A DNA stretch of 57,808 nt from Kiloniellales bacterium (GTDB lineage: Bacteria > Pseudomonadota > Alphaproteobacteria > Kiloniellales > JAKSBE01), in assembly GCA_030066685.1 (NCBI GenBank), contig JASJBF010000037.1, forward strand, positions 1 through 57,808, given 5' to 3'. This document shows, piece after piece, positions 37,952-43,346 of this stretch. Every line of letters begins with the position of its first letter. Position 1 is the stretch's first letter. Position numbers and translations under genes: made by a program. The notes beneath the pieces are model-generated. The model searched no databases and was not told the DNA's origin. It saw nothing but the letters and a program-made list of their open reading frames with translations.

Positions 37952-38121
37952 TACCAAGGGGCGTTGACAATGATCCATTTGATGGCGCGCGGCGGCCCGC
38001 CGGGCAGGCGCGGCCCGCGGCGCGATGCCGGCGCATCGGGCCCAGGTTCGTTCGGGGCGCGCAACGCACCCGGCGGGCAAGCAAACCCGGTCAAATGAGT
38101 CAGTATGAACGCCCCTTGGTA
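37952..38121. mobile_element. MITE-like element with 31-bp terminal inverted repeats
   Basis: The left arm (37952-37982) and right arm (38091-38121) are inverted copies matching at about 25 of 31 positions. Both have TACCAAGGGGCGTT at the outer end and ATTTGA at the inner end. The 108-bp interior is very GC-rich with no ORF. The right arm ends 4 bp before the ribosome-binding site of the downstream amidotransferase gene, so the element may supply or alter its promoter. An 18-bp match to the left end lies at 9047. Confidence 0.75.
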
Positions 38122-38138
38122 CAGGAGGAGGAGCGAAG

Positions 38139-38963
38139 ATGTGCCGTTGGTTGGGTTACGCGGGTGCGCCCGTCTATCTGGAAGAGCTGATCTCGAAGCC
38201 GGAGCATTCTCTCATCGACCAAAGCCTCGAGGCGCGTGCCGGGGCGACGACCACAAACGGTGACGGCTTCGGGATCGGCTGGTACAGCGGCCGGGAGACC
38301 CCCGGCATCTACAAGGACACTCAGCCCGCCTGGAACGACAGCAACCTTCTGGACCTGACGGCGCACATCGAATCCCCGCTGTTCCTCGCCCATGTCCGCG
38401 CGACAACGGGCTCCGCGATCCAGCGGACCAACTGCCATCCCTTTCGCCACGAGAAGTGGCTCTTCGTCCACAACGGCCTGATCCGCGACTTCGACAGGGT
38501 CCGGCGGGACCTGGCGCTGGCGGTCGCGGCGCCGCTGTACCCGAAGATACTGGGCACCACCGATTCGGAGCTCCTGTTCTATCTCGCCCTGACCTTCGGC
38601 TTGGAGACCGACCCTCTGACCGGACTCGCCCGGATGGCGGGTCTTGTCGAGAGGGTCTGCGCAGAGCACGGAATCGAGCATGCCATCCAGCTCAGCGTCG
38701 GGCTGTGCGACGGCGAGCGCTTGCTGGCGGTCCGCTATTCGACGGAGCGGCGGTCGCGCACTCTGTTCCACAGCAAGAGCATGCGGGCGCTGCAGGAGAT
38801 CCAGCCGGACCTGAAGCGGTTCCCGCCCGACGCCCGCGTCGTCGTCTCCGAGCCGCTCTCGGACCTGACGGACGAATGGGAGGAGATTCCGGAGTCGACG
38901 GCGATCCTCGTTCAGCGGGACGAGGTCGAAAGGCAGGCCTTCGAGCCGCAGCCGCCCGATTGA
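38139..38963 (+). CDS. Class II glutamine amidotransferase (YafJ/EgtC-like)
   Basis: The 274-aa protein begins MCRWLGYAG, placing the catalytic Cys at residue 2, exposed after Met removal. Other glutaminase-site motifs are all present: FLAHVRATTGSA, NCHPFRHEKWLFVHNG and GTTDSELLFYL. Family members release ammonia from glutamine, or act as gamma-glutamyl hydrolases as EgtC does in ergothioneine synthesis. There is no Egt cluster here, so the substrate is unknown. The ribosome-binding site (AGGAGGAGGAG) lies directly next to a MITE-like repeat. Confidence 0.88.
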   Translation: MCRWLGYAGAPVYLEELISKPEHSLIDQSLEARAGATTTNGDGFGIGWYSGRETPGIYKDTQPAWNDSNLLDLTAHIESPLFLAHVRATTGSAIQRTNCHPFRHEKWLFVHNGLIRDFDRVRRDLALAVAAPLYPKILGTTDSELLFYLALTFGLETDPLTGLARMAGLVERVCAEHGIEHAIQLSVGLCDGERLLAVRYSTERRSRTLFHSKSMRALQEIQPDLKRFPPDARVVVSEPLSDLTDEWEEIPESTAILVQRDEVERQAFEPQPPD

Positions 38964-39026
38964 TGGCAGGCTCGCGCGCGGGCGGTCCAGGTCGCCGCCT
39001 CGGGGCCCTCGGCGAGCCGTTGATGG

Positions 39027-39104
39027 TGGCGGCGGGTGAGGGAGTCGAACCCCCCGGCCTCCTGAGTCAGAGTCAGGCGCTCTGGCCAACTGAGCTACCC
39101 CGCC
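39027..39104 (-). tRNA. tRNA-Gln(CTG), unit 21 (last) of the tRNA array
   Basis: The cloverleaf reads from GGCGGGGTAGCTCAG to an encoded CCA. The anticodon loop CTCTGAC (anticodon CTG) sits on stem CCTGA/TCAGG, with a T-loop TTCGACT. One acceptor pair (7-66) is mismatched. Confidence 0.85.
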
Positions 39105-39105
39105 T

Positions 39106-39181
39106 TGGTGTGTCCCCGAGGACTCGAACCTCGTTCTTCCGGGCTTCGGCCGGACGTGAGCACCCGCTTCACCAGAGACAC
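39106..39181 (-). tRNA. tRNA-Phe(GAA)-like gene with C33, unit 20 of the array
   Basis: Acceptor GTGTCTC/GGGACAC, D-stem GTGA/TCAC, anticodon stem TCCGG/CCGGA and T-stem CGAGG/CCTCG all pair, and CCA is encoded. The anticodon loop is CCGAAGC, so position 33 is C rather than the near-universal U and position 37 is G. The sequence is unlike ordinary bacterial tRNA-Phe. Isotype from anticodon only. Confidence 0.7.
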
Positions 39182-39188
39182 CCTGGCT

Positions 39189-39279
39189 TGGTGGAAGGGG
39201 GGAGGAGTCGAACCCCCAAGGCCGTCTAAGGCTCGCCGGTTTTCAAGACCGGTGCAGTCGCCAATCTGCTTGCCCTTCC
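39189..39279 (-). tRNA. tRNA-Ser(TGA), unit 19 of the array
   Basis: The 91-nt class II tRNA has acceptor GGAAGGG/CCCTTCC, loop CTTGAAA (anticodon TGA), a long variable arm (GAGCCTTAGACGGCCTT region), T-loop TTCGACT and encoded CCA. Confidence 0.9.
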
Positions 39280-39300
39280 CCAGTACCCCCATCAAGGGTC

Positions 39301-39377
39301 TGGTGCCAGCGGTAGGAGTCGAACCCACAACCCCCCGAGTCTGAGTCGGGTGCGTCTACCAATTGCGCCACGCTGGC
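39301..39377 (-). tRNA. tRNA-Leu(CAG) lacking the long variable arm, unit 18 of the array
   Basis: Acceptor GCCAGCG/CGCTGGC, a Leu-type D-arm (GCGCAATTGGTAGACGC), loop CTCAGAC (anticodon CAG) and encoded CCA. Only about five nucleotides (GGGTT) separate the anticodon stem from the T-stem, so it is a class I shape. Normal tRNA-Leu is class II. Confidence 0.8.
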
Positions 39378-39391
39378 CCGTCCCGCGTTCT

Positions 39392-39466
39392 TGGAGGACC
39401 CGGCAGGATTCGAACCTGCATGCTGCGGATTAAAAGTCCGCCGTCTCCCCATCGAACCACGGGTCC
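39392..39466 (-). tRNA. tRNA-Lys(TTT), unit 17 of the array
   Basis: Loop CTTTTAA (anticodon TTT) on stem GCGGA/TCCGC, acceptor GGACCCG/CGGGTCC, T-loop TTCGAAT, encoded CCA. It is closely similar to the Lys(CTT) unit at 39551, suggesting local duplication. Confidence 0.85.
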
Positions 39467-39473
39467 GTATGTC

Positions 39474-39549
39474 TGGTCGCGGTGGAGGGACTCGAACCCC
39501 CGACTCCATCCCTTATGAGGGGACGGCTCTGCCGCTGAGCTACACCGCT
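39474..39549 (-). tRNA. tRNA-Met(CAT) type, unit 16 of the array
   Basis: Loop CTCATAA (anticodon CAT) on stem GTCCC/GGGAT, with a standard D-arm (TAGCTCAGCGGCAGAGC) and encoded CCA. It lacks the three G-C pairs of the initiator anticodon stem (GGG/CCC). It could be an elongator Met or a lysidine-modified Ile(CAT) tRNA. Pair 1-72 appears mismatched. Confidence 0.8.
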
Positions 39550-39550
39550 C

Positions 39551-39625
39551 TGGAGGACCCGGTGGGATTCGAACCCACATGTCGCGGATTAAGAATCCGC
39601 CGCTTCCCTGTCAGGCCACGGGTCC
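39551..39625 (-). tRNA. tRNA-Lys(CTT), unit 15 of the array
   Basis: Loop TTCTTAA (anticodon CTT) on stem GCGGA/TCCGC, acceptor GGACCCG/CGGGTCC, T-loop TTCGAAT, encoded CCA. One base separates it from the Met unit. Confidence 0.85.
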
Positions 39626-39644
39626 TCAATATCTCAACTCCCTT

Positions 39645-39721
39645 TGGAGCCCCGGGCCGGCCACGATCCGGCACCACCGGGATACAAAGCCGGCGTTCTG
39701 CCCGCTTAAACTACCGAGGCT
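39645..39721 (-). tRNA. tRNA-Thr(TGT)-like, degenerate, unit 14 of the array
   Basis: Loop TTTGTAT implies anticodon TGT on a stem with one mismatch (CCGGC/CCCGG). The T-stem GCCGG/CCGGC is intact, but its loop is ATCGTGG instead of TTCRANY. The 3' end and discriminator are ambiguous. It is possibly a decaying or highly diverged tRNA. Confidence 0.5.
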
Positions 39722-39728
39722 CGATCAC

Positions 39729-39803
39729 TGGCGCCCTAGCGGGGAGTCGAACCCCGATCTCCGAATCGACAGTCCGGTATCCTGGCCGTTGAACGACTAG
39801 GGC
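39729..39803 (-). tRNA. tRNA-Asp(GTC), unit 13 of the array
   Basis: Acceptor GCCCTAG/CTAGGGC, loop CTGTCGA (anticodon GTC), T-loop TTCGACT, discriminator G and encoded CCA. The D-arm (TCGTTCAACGGCCAGGA) resembles that of the Glu units of the array. Confidence 0.85.
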
Positions 39804-39824
39804 GCGCCACAGGGGCCTTCGTCT

Positions 39825-39911
39825 TGGCGGATGGGGGAGGGATCGAACCTCCGTCACCTTACGGTGGCCACGGGTTAGCAACCCGGCGCATTACCGCTCT
39901 GCCACCCATCC
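39825..39911 (-). tRNA. tRNA-Ser(GCT), unit 12 of the array
   Basis: Acceptor GGATGGG/CCCATCC, loop TTGCTAA (anticodon GCT), long variable arm CACC-GTAA-GGTG, T-loop TTCGATC and encoded CCA. It is a typical class II tRNA-Ser. Confidence 0.9.
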
Positions 39912-39918
39912 GGTATTT

Positions 39919-39993
39919 TGGGCGACCGGGTGGGACTCGAACCCACAACCTCCCGGTTCGAAGCCGGGGACTGTGCCGCTTCAGCTTCCGGTC
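39919..39993 (-). tRNA. tRNA-Arg(TCG), unit 11 of the array
   Basis: Loop CTTCGAA (anticodon TCG) on stem CCCGG/CCGGG, T-loop TTCGAGT. The 3' end reads GCCCA rather than a clean N-CCA, so the exact ends could shift by one base. It is similar to the following Arg(GCG) unit. Confidence 0.8.
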
Positions 39994-40001
39994 GTCGCAT
40001 C

Positions 40002-40076
40002 TGGCTGACCCGGCAGGACTCGAACCTGCAGCCGCCGGCTTCGCAGGCCGGTGCTGATCCCTTCAGCTTCGGGTCA
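40002..40076 (-). tRNA. tRNA-Arg(GCG), unit 10 of the array
   Basis: Loop CTGCGAA (anticodon GCG) on stem CCGGC/GCCGG, acceptor TGACCCG/CGGGTCA, T-loop TTCGAGT, encoded CCA. Bacteria normally read CGC with the inosine-containing Arg(ACG) tRNA, so a GCG anticodon is unusual. Confidence 0.82.
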
Positions 40077-40077
40077 C

Positions 40078-40151
40078 TGGTACTCGGCGGGAGATTCGAA
40101 CTCCCATGTCGGGCCGTGTAAGGACCTTGCTTCCCCGTCAGCCAGCCGAGC
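40078..40151 (-). tRNA. tRNA-Val(TAC), unit 9 of the array
   Basis: Loop CTTACAC (anticodon TAC) on a stem with one mismatch (AGGTC/GGCCC), acceptor GCTCGGC/GCCGAGT, T-loop TTCGAAT, encoded CCA. One base separates it from the Arg(GCG) unit. Confidence 0.8.
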
Positions 40152-40180
40152 GCTCTTCCATGTTCTCCTTCTCATTCAAA

Positions 40181-40219
40181 CCATCGAAACTGGCCATCGA
40201 AACTGGCCATCGAAACTGG
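40181..40219. repeat. Three perfect 13-bp tandem repeats beside tRNA-Glu(TTC)
   Basis: The unit CCATCGAAACTGG is repeated three times without change, and the last TGG is the CCA end of the Glu(TTC) tRNA. On the tRNA strand each unit therefore starts with CCA. It probably arose by slippage and affects only the trailer. Confidence 0.9.
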
Positions 40220-40293
40220 CGCGACGGGTGGGATTCGAACCCACGTCCTCCGGATTGAAAATCCGGGGTCCTAGGCCGCTAGACGACCGTCGC
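40217..40293 (-). tRNA. tRNA-Glu(TTC), unit 8 of the array
   Basis: Acceptor GCGACGG/CCGTCGC, loop TTTTCAA (anticodon TTC) on stem CCGGA/TCCGG, T-loop TTCGAAT, discriminator G and encoded CCA. It is nearly identical in its arms to Glu(CTC) at 40488. Confidence 0.9.
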
Positions 40294-40294
40294 C

Positions 40295-40380
40295 TGGTGG
40301 ACCATCAGAGAATCGAACTCTGCCGACAGCGATCTTGCAAAGATCGCCCGCGGACCCAGCGCATCGCCCAAGTTAAGTCC
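40295..40380 (-). tRNA. tRNA-Ala(TGC)-like with abnormal 5' half, unit 7 of the array
   Basis: The anticodon arm (CGATC-TTTGCAA-GATCG, anticodon TGC), the T-arm (TTCGATT loop) and the 3' acceptor with encoded CCA are good. The 5' half does not form a normal D-arm and the 5' acceptor pairs only over the first five positions. The unit is about 10 nt too long. It is probably a pseudo-tRNA or a rearranged gene, and the 5' end is uncertain. Confidence 0.5.
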
Positions 40381-40487
40381 TCACATAATCCGTCGATAAC
40401 CCATGTCTTTAGCCGACAGTTCGGCCATATTCCGTCAAAGTTTACCCCTCGGCGGCTCGAACATATCGCCCGCGGTTTCTTACGTTG

Positions 40488-40564
40488 TGGAGCGACGGAT
40501 GGGATTCGAACCCACGTTCTCCTGCCTGAGAAGCAGGGCTCCTAGGCCGCTAGAGGACCGTCGC
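40488..40564 (-). tRNA. tRNA-Glu(CTC), unit 6 of the array
   Basis: Acceptor GCGACGG/CCGTCGC, loop TTCTCAG (anticodon CTC) on stem CCTGC/GCAGG, T-loop TTCGAAT, encoded CCA. It is a duplicate of the Glu(TTC) unit with a different anticodon stem-loop. Confidence 0.9.
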
Positions 40565-40566
40565 AT

Positions 40567-40642
40567 TGGAGCGGTGCATCGGAGTCGAACCGATACCCTC
40601 TGGGTGGAAGTCAGAGATGCTGCCATTGAACACCAGCACCGC
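40567..40642 (-). tRNA. tRNA-Gly(TCC), unit 5 of the array
   Basis: Acceptor GCGGTGC/GCACCGC, D-arm GTGTTCAATGGCAGCA, loop CTTCCAC (anticodon TCC) on a stem with one A-C mismatch, T-stem ATCGG/CCGAT, encoded CCA. Confidence 0.85.
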
Positions 40643-40648
40643 TTCGTT

Positions 40649-40723
40649 TGGGGTGGCGCGGGGAATCGAACCCTCGCTTTGACGTCCACAAGGTCACGTG
40701 CTGCCACTGACACTAGCGCCACC
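40649..40723 (-). tRNA. tRNA-His(GTG), unit 4 of the array
   Basis: The extra 5' G (G-1) opposite discriminator C73, the identity mark of tRNA-His, is present: GGTGGCGC / GCGCCACC followed by CCA. The loop is TTGTGGA (anticodon GTG) on a stem with one C-C mismatch. The T-stem is partly unpaired. Confidence 0.8.
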
Positions 40724-40730
40724 GTCGTGT

Positions 40731-40808
40731 TGGTCTGGGCACTTGGATTTGAACCAAGGACTTCCTCCGTCCGAGGGAGGTGCTCTGGCCAGGCTGAGCT
40801 ACACCCAG
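40731..40808 (-). tRNA. tRNA-Pro(CGG), unit 3 of the array
   Basis: Loop CTCGGAC (anticodon CGG) on stem CCTCC/GGAGG, D-arm TAGCTCAGCCTGGCCAGAGC, T-loop TTCAAAT, encoded CCA. The acceptor is CTGGGTG/TGCCCAG. Confidence 0.88.
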
Positions 40809-40809
40809 T

Positions 40810-40884
40810 TGGTCGTCGGTCCCGGACTCGAACCGGGATCATTCGCTGATCGGGCGAAGGTCCTACCGCTTGGACGAACCGACA
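40810..40884 (-). tRNA. tRNA-Ile(GAT)-like gene with C33, unit 2 of the array
   Basis: Acceptor TGTCGGT/ACCGACG, D-stem GTCC/GGAC, anticodon stem TTCGC/GCGAA and T-stem CCCGG/CCGGG all pair, with encoded CCA. The loop is CCGATCA: anticodon GAT with C at 33 and C at 37, both unusual. The D-arm resembles the Glu units, suggesting anticodon change after duplication. Confidence 0.7.
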
Positions 40885-41012
40885 GTGCCTTTGTATCTCC
40901 TTTCCGCCTCTCGGCTTTCGTCGTCTTCTCCCCGCCGGACGGGCGAGGCCGGGACCAGGCCTCTTTAAGCTCCCTCCCGGGAGCACCCCGGATCTCTTTG
41001 GCACGCCTGTCT

Positions 41013-41089
41013 TGGCTCCCCGGCCAGGCTTCGAACCTGGAACGGCCGGATTAACAGTCCGGCTCCCGTACCCACCGGGACCCCGGGGA
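41013..41089 (-). tRNA. tRNA-Asn(GTT), unit 1 (first) of the array
   Basis: Acceptor TCCCCGG/CCGGGGA, loop CTGTTAA (anticodon GTT) on stem CCGGA/TCCGG, T-loop TTCGAAG, discriminator G and encoded CCA. Its 5' end lies 3 nt after a terminator-like hairpin. Confidence 0.88.
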
Positions 41090-41092
41090 ACG

Positions 41093-41120
41093 AAAAAGCC
41101 CCGCTCTTTCGGGCGGGGCT
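41093..41120 (-). terminator. Intrinsic terminator hairpin directly upstream of the tRNA array
   Basis: On the minus strand an 8-bp stem AGCCCCGC/GCGGGGCT with an 8-nt loop is followed by TTTTT. The T-tract ends 3 nt before the 5' end of tRNA-Asn, leaving no room for a separate array promoter, so any array transcript from upstream must read through this hairpin. Confidence 0.75.
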
Positions 41121-41147
41121 CCAAGAAGACAGCTGTGGTGTTCGCTG

Positions 41148-41285
41148 TTATCCGATGGAGTCCCCCCGCGCGGCGTTTTCGACGCCGGACAGGACGCGCA
41201 GCCGCGAGTCATGGCGCGCGTCGGCGGCCGGGAAGCGGCTTCCCGCCGGGCGCGGCGTCACGAGATATGTCGCGGTCTGTTTCAT
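41148..41285 (-). CDS. 45-aa ORF in the leader of the tRNA array
   Basis: ATG 41285 is preceded by GAGGA at good spacing, and the frame runs 45 codons to TAA at 41148. The peptide starts MKQTATYLVTPRPAGSRF, is basic, rich in Arg and Ala, and has no membrane segment. It lies between a promoter-like site and the terminator hairpin that precedes the tRNA array. It could be a real small protein, a leader peptide, or a fortuitous frame. No family is recognised. Confidence 0.4.
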   Translation of the reverse strand: MKQTATYLVTPRPAGSRFPAADARHDSRLRVLSGVENAARGDSIG

Positions 41286-41312
41286 CACTGGTCCTCGAAA
41301 ATTCGGATCGTT

Positions 41313-41341
41313 GATTTAGGCTTTTTCGATTCGATAGTCAA
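41313..41341 (-). promoter_or_regulatory. Promoter candidate for the leader ORF and tRNA array
   Basis: On the minus strand TTGACT (41341-41336) is followed by a 17-bp AT-rich spacer and TAAATC (41318-41313) as a weak -10. This is the best promoter-like site upstream of the 45-codon ORF and the array. Confidence 0.4.
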
Positions 41342-41567
41342 GGCCTAAGTCGATTTGCTGCGGGAATTTGTCCGGCCAGCCGGACCCAAAGGTCTCGGCG
41401 ATATGAATTCTTTGCCAGCCAAGTCTTTGATTGCCGCGCCGAAGCTCGTGGGCGGGCGCCCGGAGCCCGGGTCTCCCCTCTTCCGGGTCTCGACACCCGA
41501 GCCGTTGCAATTTCAGCTCAGGTTACCAGCTCTACAGCCGGGCCAAGATTCACGGAGGAAGCGCACC

Positions 41568-41732
41568 ATGGCGCTTGCGGAAACCGCTCTCGGACGACGG
41601 CGCCTTCGGCTCGTCGTGCTGGCCGCTGCCGTCGCGGCCTTTGTCGCCGGCTGCTCCAACGATCCCGAACGCAAGAGTAACCTGAGCCCCTACAACACCA
41701 CCTTCGGCCGCGGTCCCAACAGCTGGCGGTAG
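41568..41732 (+). CDS. Small lipoprotein (54 aa)
   Basis: ATG 41568 follows the ribosome-binding site GGAGGA. The 54-aa product has a basic N-terminus, a hydrophobic stretch (LRLVVLAAAVAAFVAGC) with lipobox VAGC, and a short tail SNDPERKSNLSPYNTTF. It is a typical tiny outer- or inner-membrane lipoprotein of unknown role. It is transcribed away from the tRNA array leader. Confidence 0.6.
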   Translation: MALAETALGRRRLRLVVLAAAVAAFVAGCSNDPERKSNLSPYNTTFGRGPNSWR

Positions 41733-41858
41733 CCGGAGCCGGACGGCATCGGCCGCGTGGTGCGGTCTCATCGGCCCTCACGGCCCCCGGGGGGGCACAA
41801 TTCTAGCGGCAGCTGACCCCTTTCGAAGATCCTGGGGACATCGCCGTGTCGTGCGGAG

Positions 41859-42797
41859 TCACCCGCGCCCAAAGGCCGCGCTGGTGACCTCTGCGGTCCG
41901 CTTCCGGTAGGCCTGCATCGCGGCTCTGGCGAGAAGCTCCCGCGCCCAGCGGTGCGAGCGCCCGGTCTGCTTTCTCGGATGCCAGATCAGCGACATGGAG
42001 ATCGCTTCGAGCGGAATGGGCAGTTCGTGAACCGAAAACTCCTCGCCAAGGCGAGAGGCCATCCCTCTCGGGAAGAGCGAGACCAGGTCCGTTACGGCGA
42101 CGACGGCGGGCACGGCGTTGTAGCTGGTGACCGTCAGGCGAATGTCGCGGATTTGATCCTGCGCCTCGAACGCCCGGTCGACGCGGCTCCTGCCTTCTGT
42201 CCCGGTCGGCGTAACCCGCAAATGCGCGCAGGCCGATAGAGCTTCCTTGGTGAAGGGCTCCCTATCCATGGGATGGCCCCGTCGCATGACGCAGACGAAG
42301 TCCTCCTCGAACAGCTTTCGCATGCGCAGGGCTGGCGGGGCCAGAAACGCCGGCAGTATGGCGAAGTCCAGGCTCCCTTCATCGAGTGAATGCGCCAGCC
42401 GGTCGAGGGCGAGCGGTTGCATGAACAGCCGCGTCCGTGGGGCTTCCTCCGCCAAGATGCGCATGACGCTCGGCAAGAGGACCGAGTGGGTGAAATCGGA
42501 GGCCTCGATCCGCAGCTCCAGCTCGTCGGTGGCGGGATCGAAGGCTGCGGTCTCGCGCTCGAGCGCCTCCACCGTGGCAATGATCTTCCTGGCCTCGACG
42601 AGGACCTCCTCGGCCCGTTCGGTGGTCGCCAGGCCGCCGCCGGAGCGAACGAAGAGGGGATCGTCGAAGGCCTCTCGGATCTTGCGCAGCGTCGCGCTCA
42701 TCGCCGGCTGCGTGATATGCAGGCGCCGCGCCGCGCGCGTGACGCTGCGCTCCTCCGCGATAGTCACCAGGGCCTTGAGCAGCCGGAGTTCAAGCAT
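41859..42797 (-). CDS. LysR-family regulator (NodD/LeuO-like group)
   Basis: The 312-aa protein has an N-terminal helix-turn-helix (LVTIAEERSVTRAARRLHITQPAMSATLRKIRE) and a substrate-binding domain with the FDPATDELELRIEASDFTHS start seen in LysR proteins of the NodD/LeuO/PnbR type. It is divergent from the small secreted-protein gene at 42927 and may control it. An AT-rich stretch (ATTTATGCTATGTATTAAGAC) just upstream of its start suggests a promoter/operator. Confidence 0.87.
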   Translation of the reverse strand: MLELRLLKALVTIAEERSVTRAARRLHITQPAMSATLRKIREAFDDPLFVRSGGGLATTERAEEVLVEARKIIATVEALERETAAFDPATDELELRIEASDFTHSVLLPSVMRILAEEAPRTRLFMQPLALDRLAHSLDEGSLDFAILPAFLAPPALRMRKLFEEDFVCVMRRGHPMDREPFTKEALSACAHLRVTPTGTEGRSRVDRAFEAQDQIRDIRLTVTSYNAVPAVVAVTDLVSLFPRGMASRLGEEFSVHELPIPLEAISMSLIWHPRKQTGRSHRWARELLARAAMQAYRKRTAEVTSAAFGRG

Positions 42798-42926
42798 ACA
42801 AGATCATTTATGCTATGTATTAAGACTATGGATTTTGTTTATATACCGATCCGTGTGACCTTCAACCCGCACCGGGAGCAACTCGACCGGTGGCGCTAGG
42901 ATCAACACGGAGCGAGAGGTCTTCTC

Positions 42927-43346
42927 ATGCCCTACCCGAAACCGACGCTGATCGCACTGATCGGGGCAACGATGCTGTTCAACGGCCCGCCGGCCTCCGC
43001 GGAGACTGCGGAAAAGCTGACCGGACAGCAGGTCGAGGGCTATCTCAAGGGCAACACCGTCTATGTCGACATCGTGCCGGACGGGCCCTTCGGCAAAGGC
43101 GGACTGTCACCTTTCTACTACGGACACGACGGGCGCTTCGCGGCCCGCATGCCGAACGGCCGGATCTCCGGCAGCTGGAAGCTGTCGGACACCGCCAGCT
43201 ACTGCATCGACATCGTCGAGCACGGCAAGACCTATTGCACGGACGTCTTCAAGACCCCGACGGCGATCGAGCACCACAGCGTCGGGCTGAAGACCCTGAT
43301 GGGGCCGGTCAGACGGATCGTGCCCGGAAACGACGCCGATCTTTAG
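42927..43346 (+). CDS. Small secreted protein, possibly DUF995-like
   Basis: The 139-aa protein has a signal peptide (MPYPKPTLIALIGATMLFNGPPASA). A compact domain follows: QQVEGYLKGNTVYVDIVP, then FYYGHDGRFAARMPNGRISGSWKLSDTASYCIDI and GKTYCTDVF. The conserved glycine-rich gate, G-x-W centre and two cysteines resemble the DUF995-type secreted beta-barrel proteins found in Alphaproteobacteria. The function is unknown and the family call is tentative. It is divergent from a LysR regulator. Confidence 0.6.
   Translation: MPYPKPTLIALIGATMLFNGPPASAETAEKLTGQQVEGYLKGNTVYVDIVPDGPFGKGGLSPFYYGHDGRFAARMPNGRISGSWKLSDTASYCIDIVEHGKTYCTDVFKTPTAIEHHSVGLKTLMGPVRRIVPGNDADL

Noticed and set aside
40885-41012. 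A further tRNA in the 128-bp gap between the Ile-like and Asn units
   Set aside because: No T-arm consensus or anticodon stem-loop could be found there on either strand.
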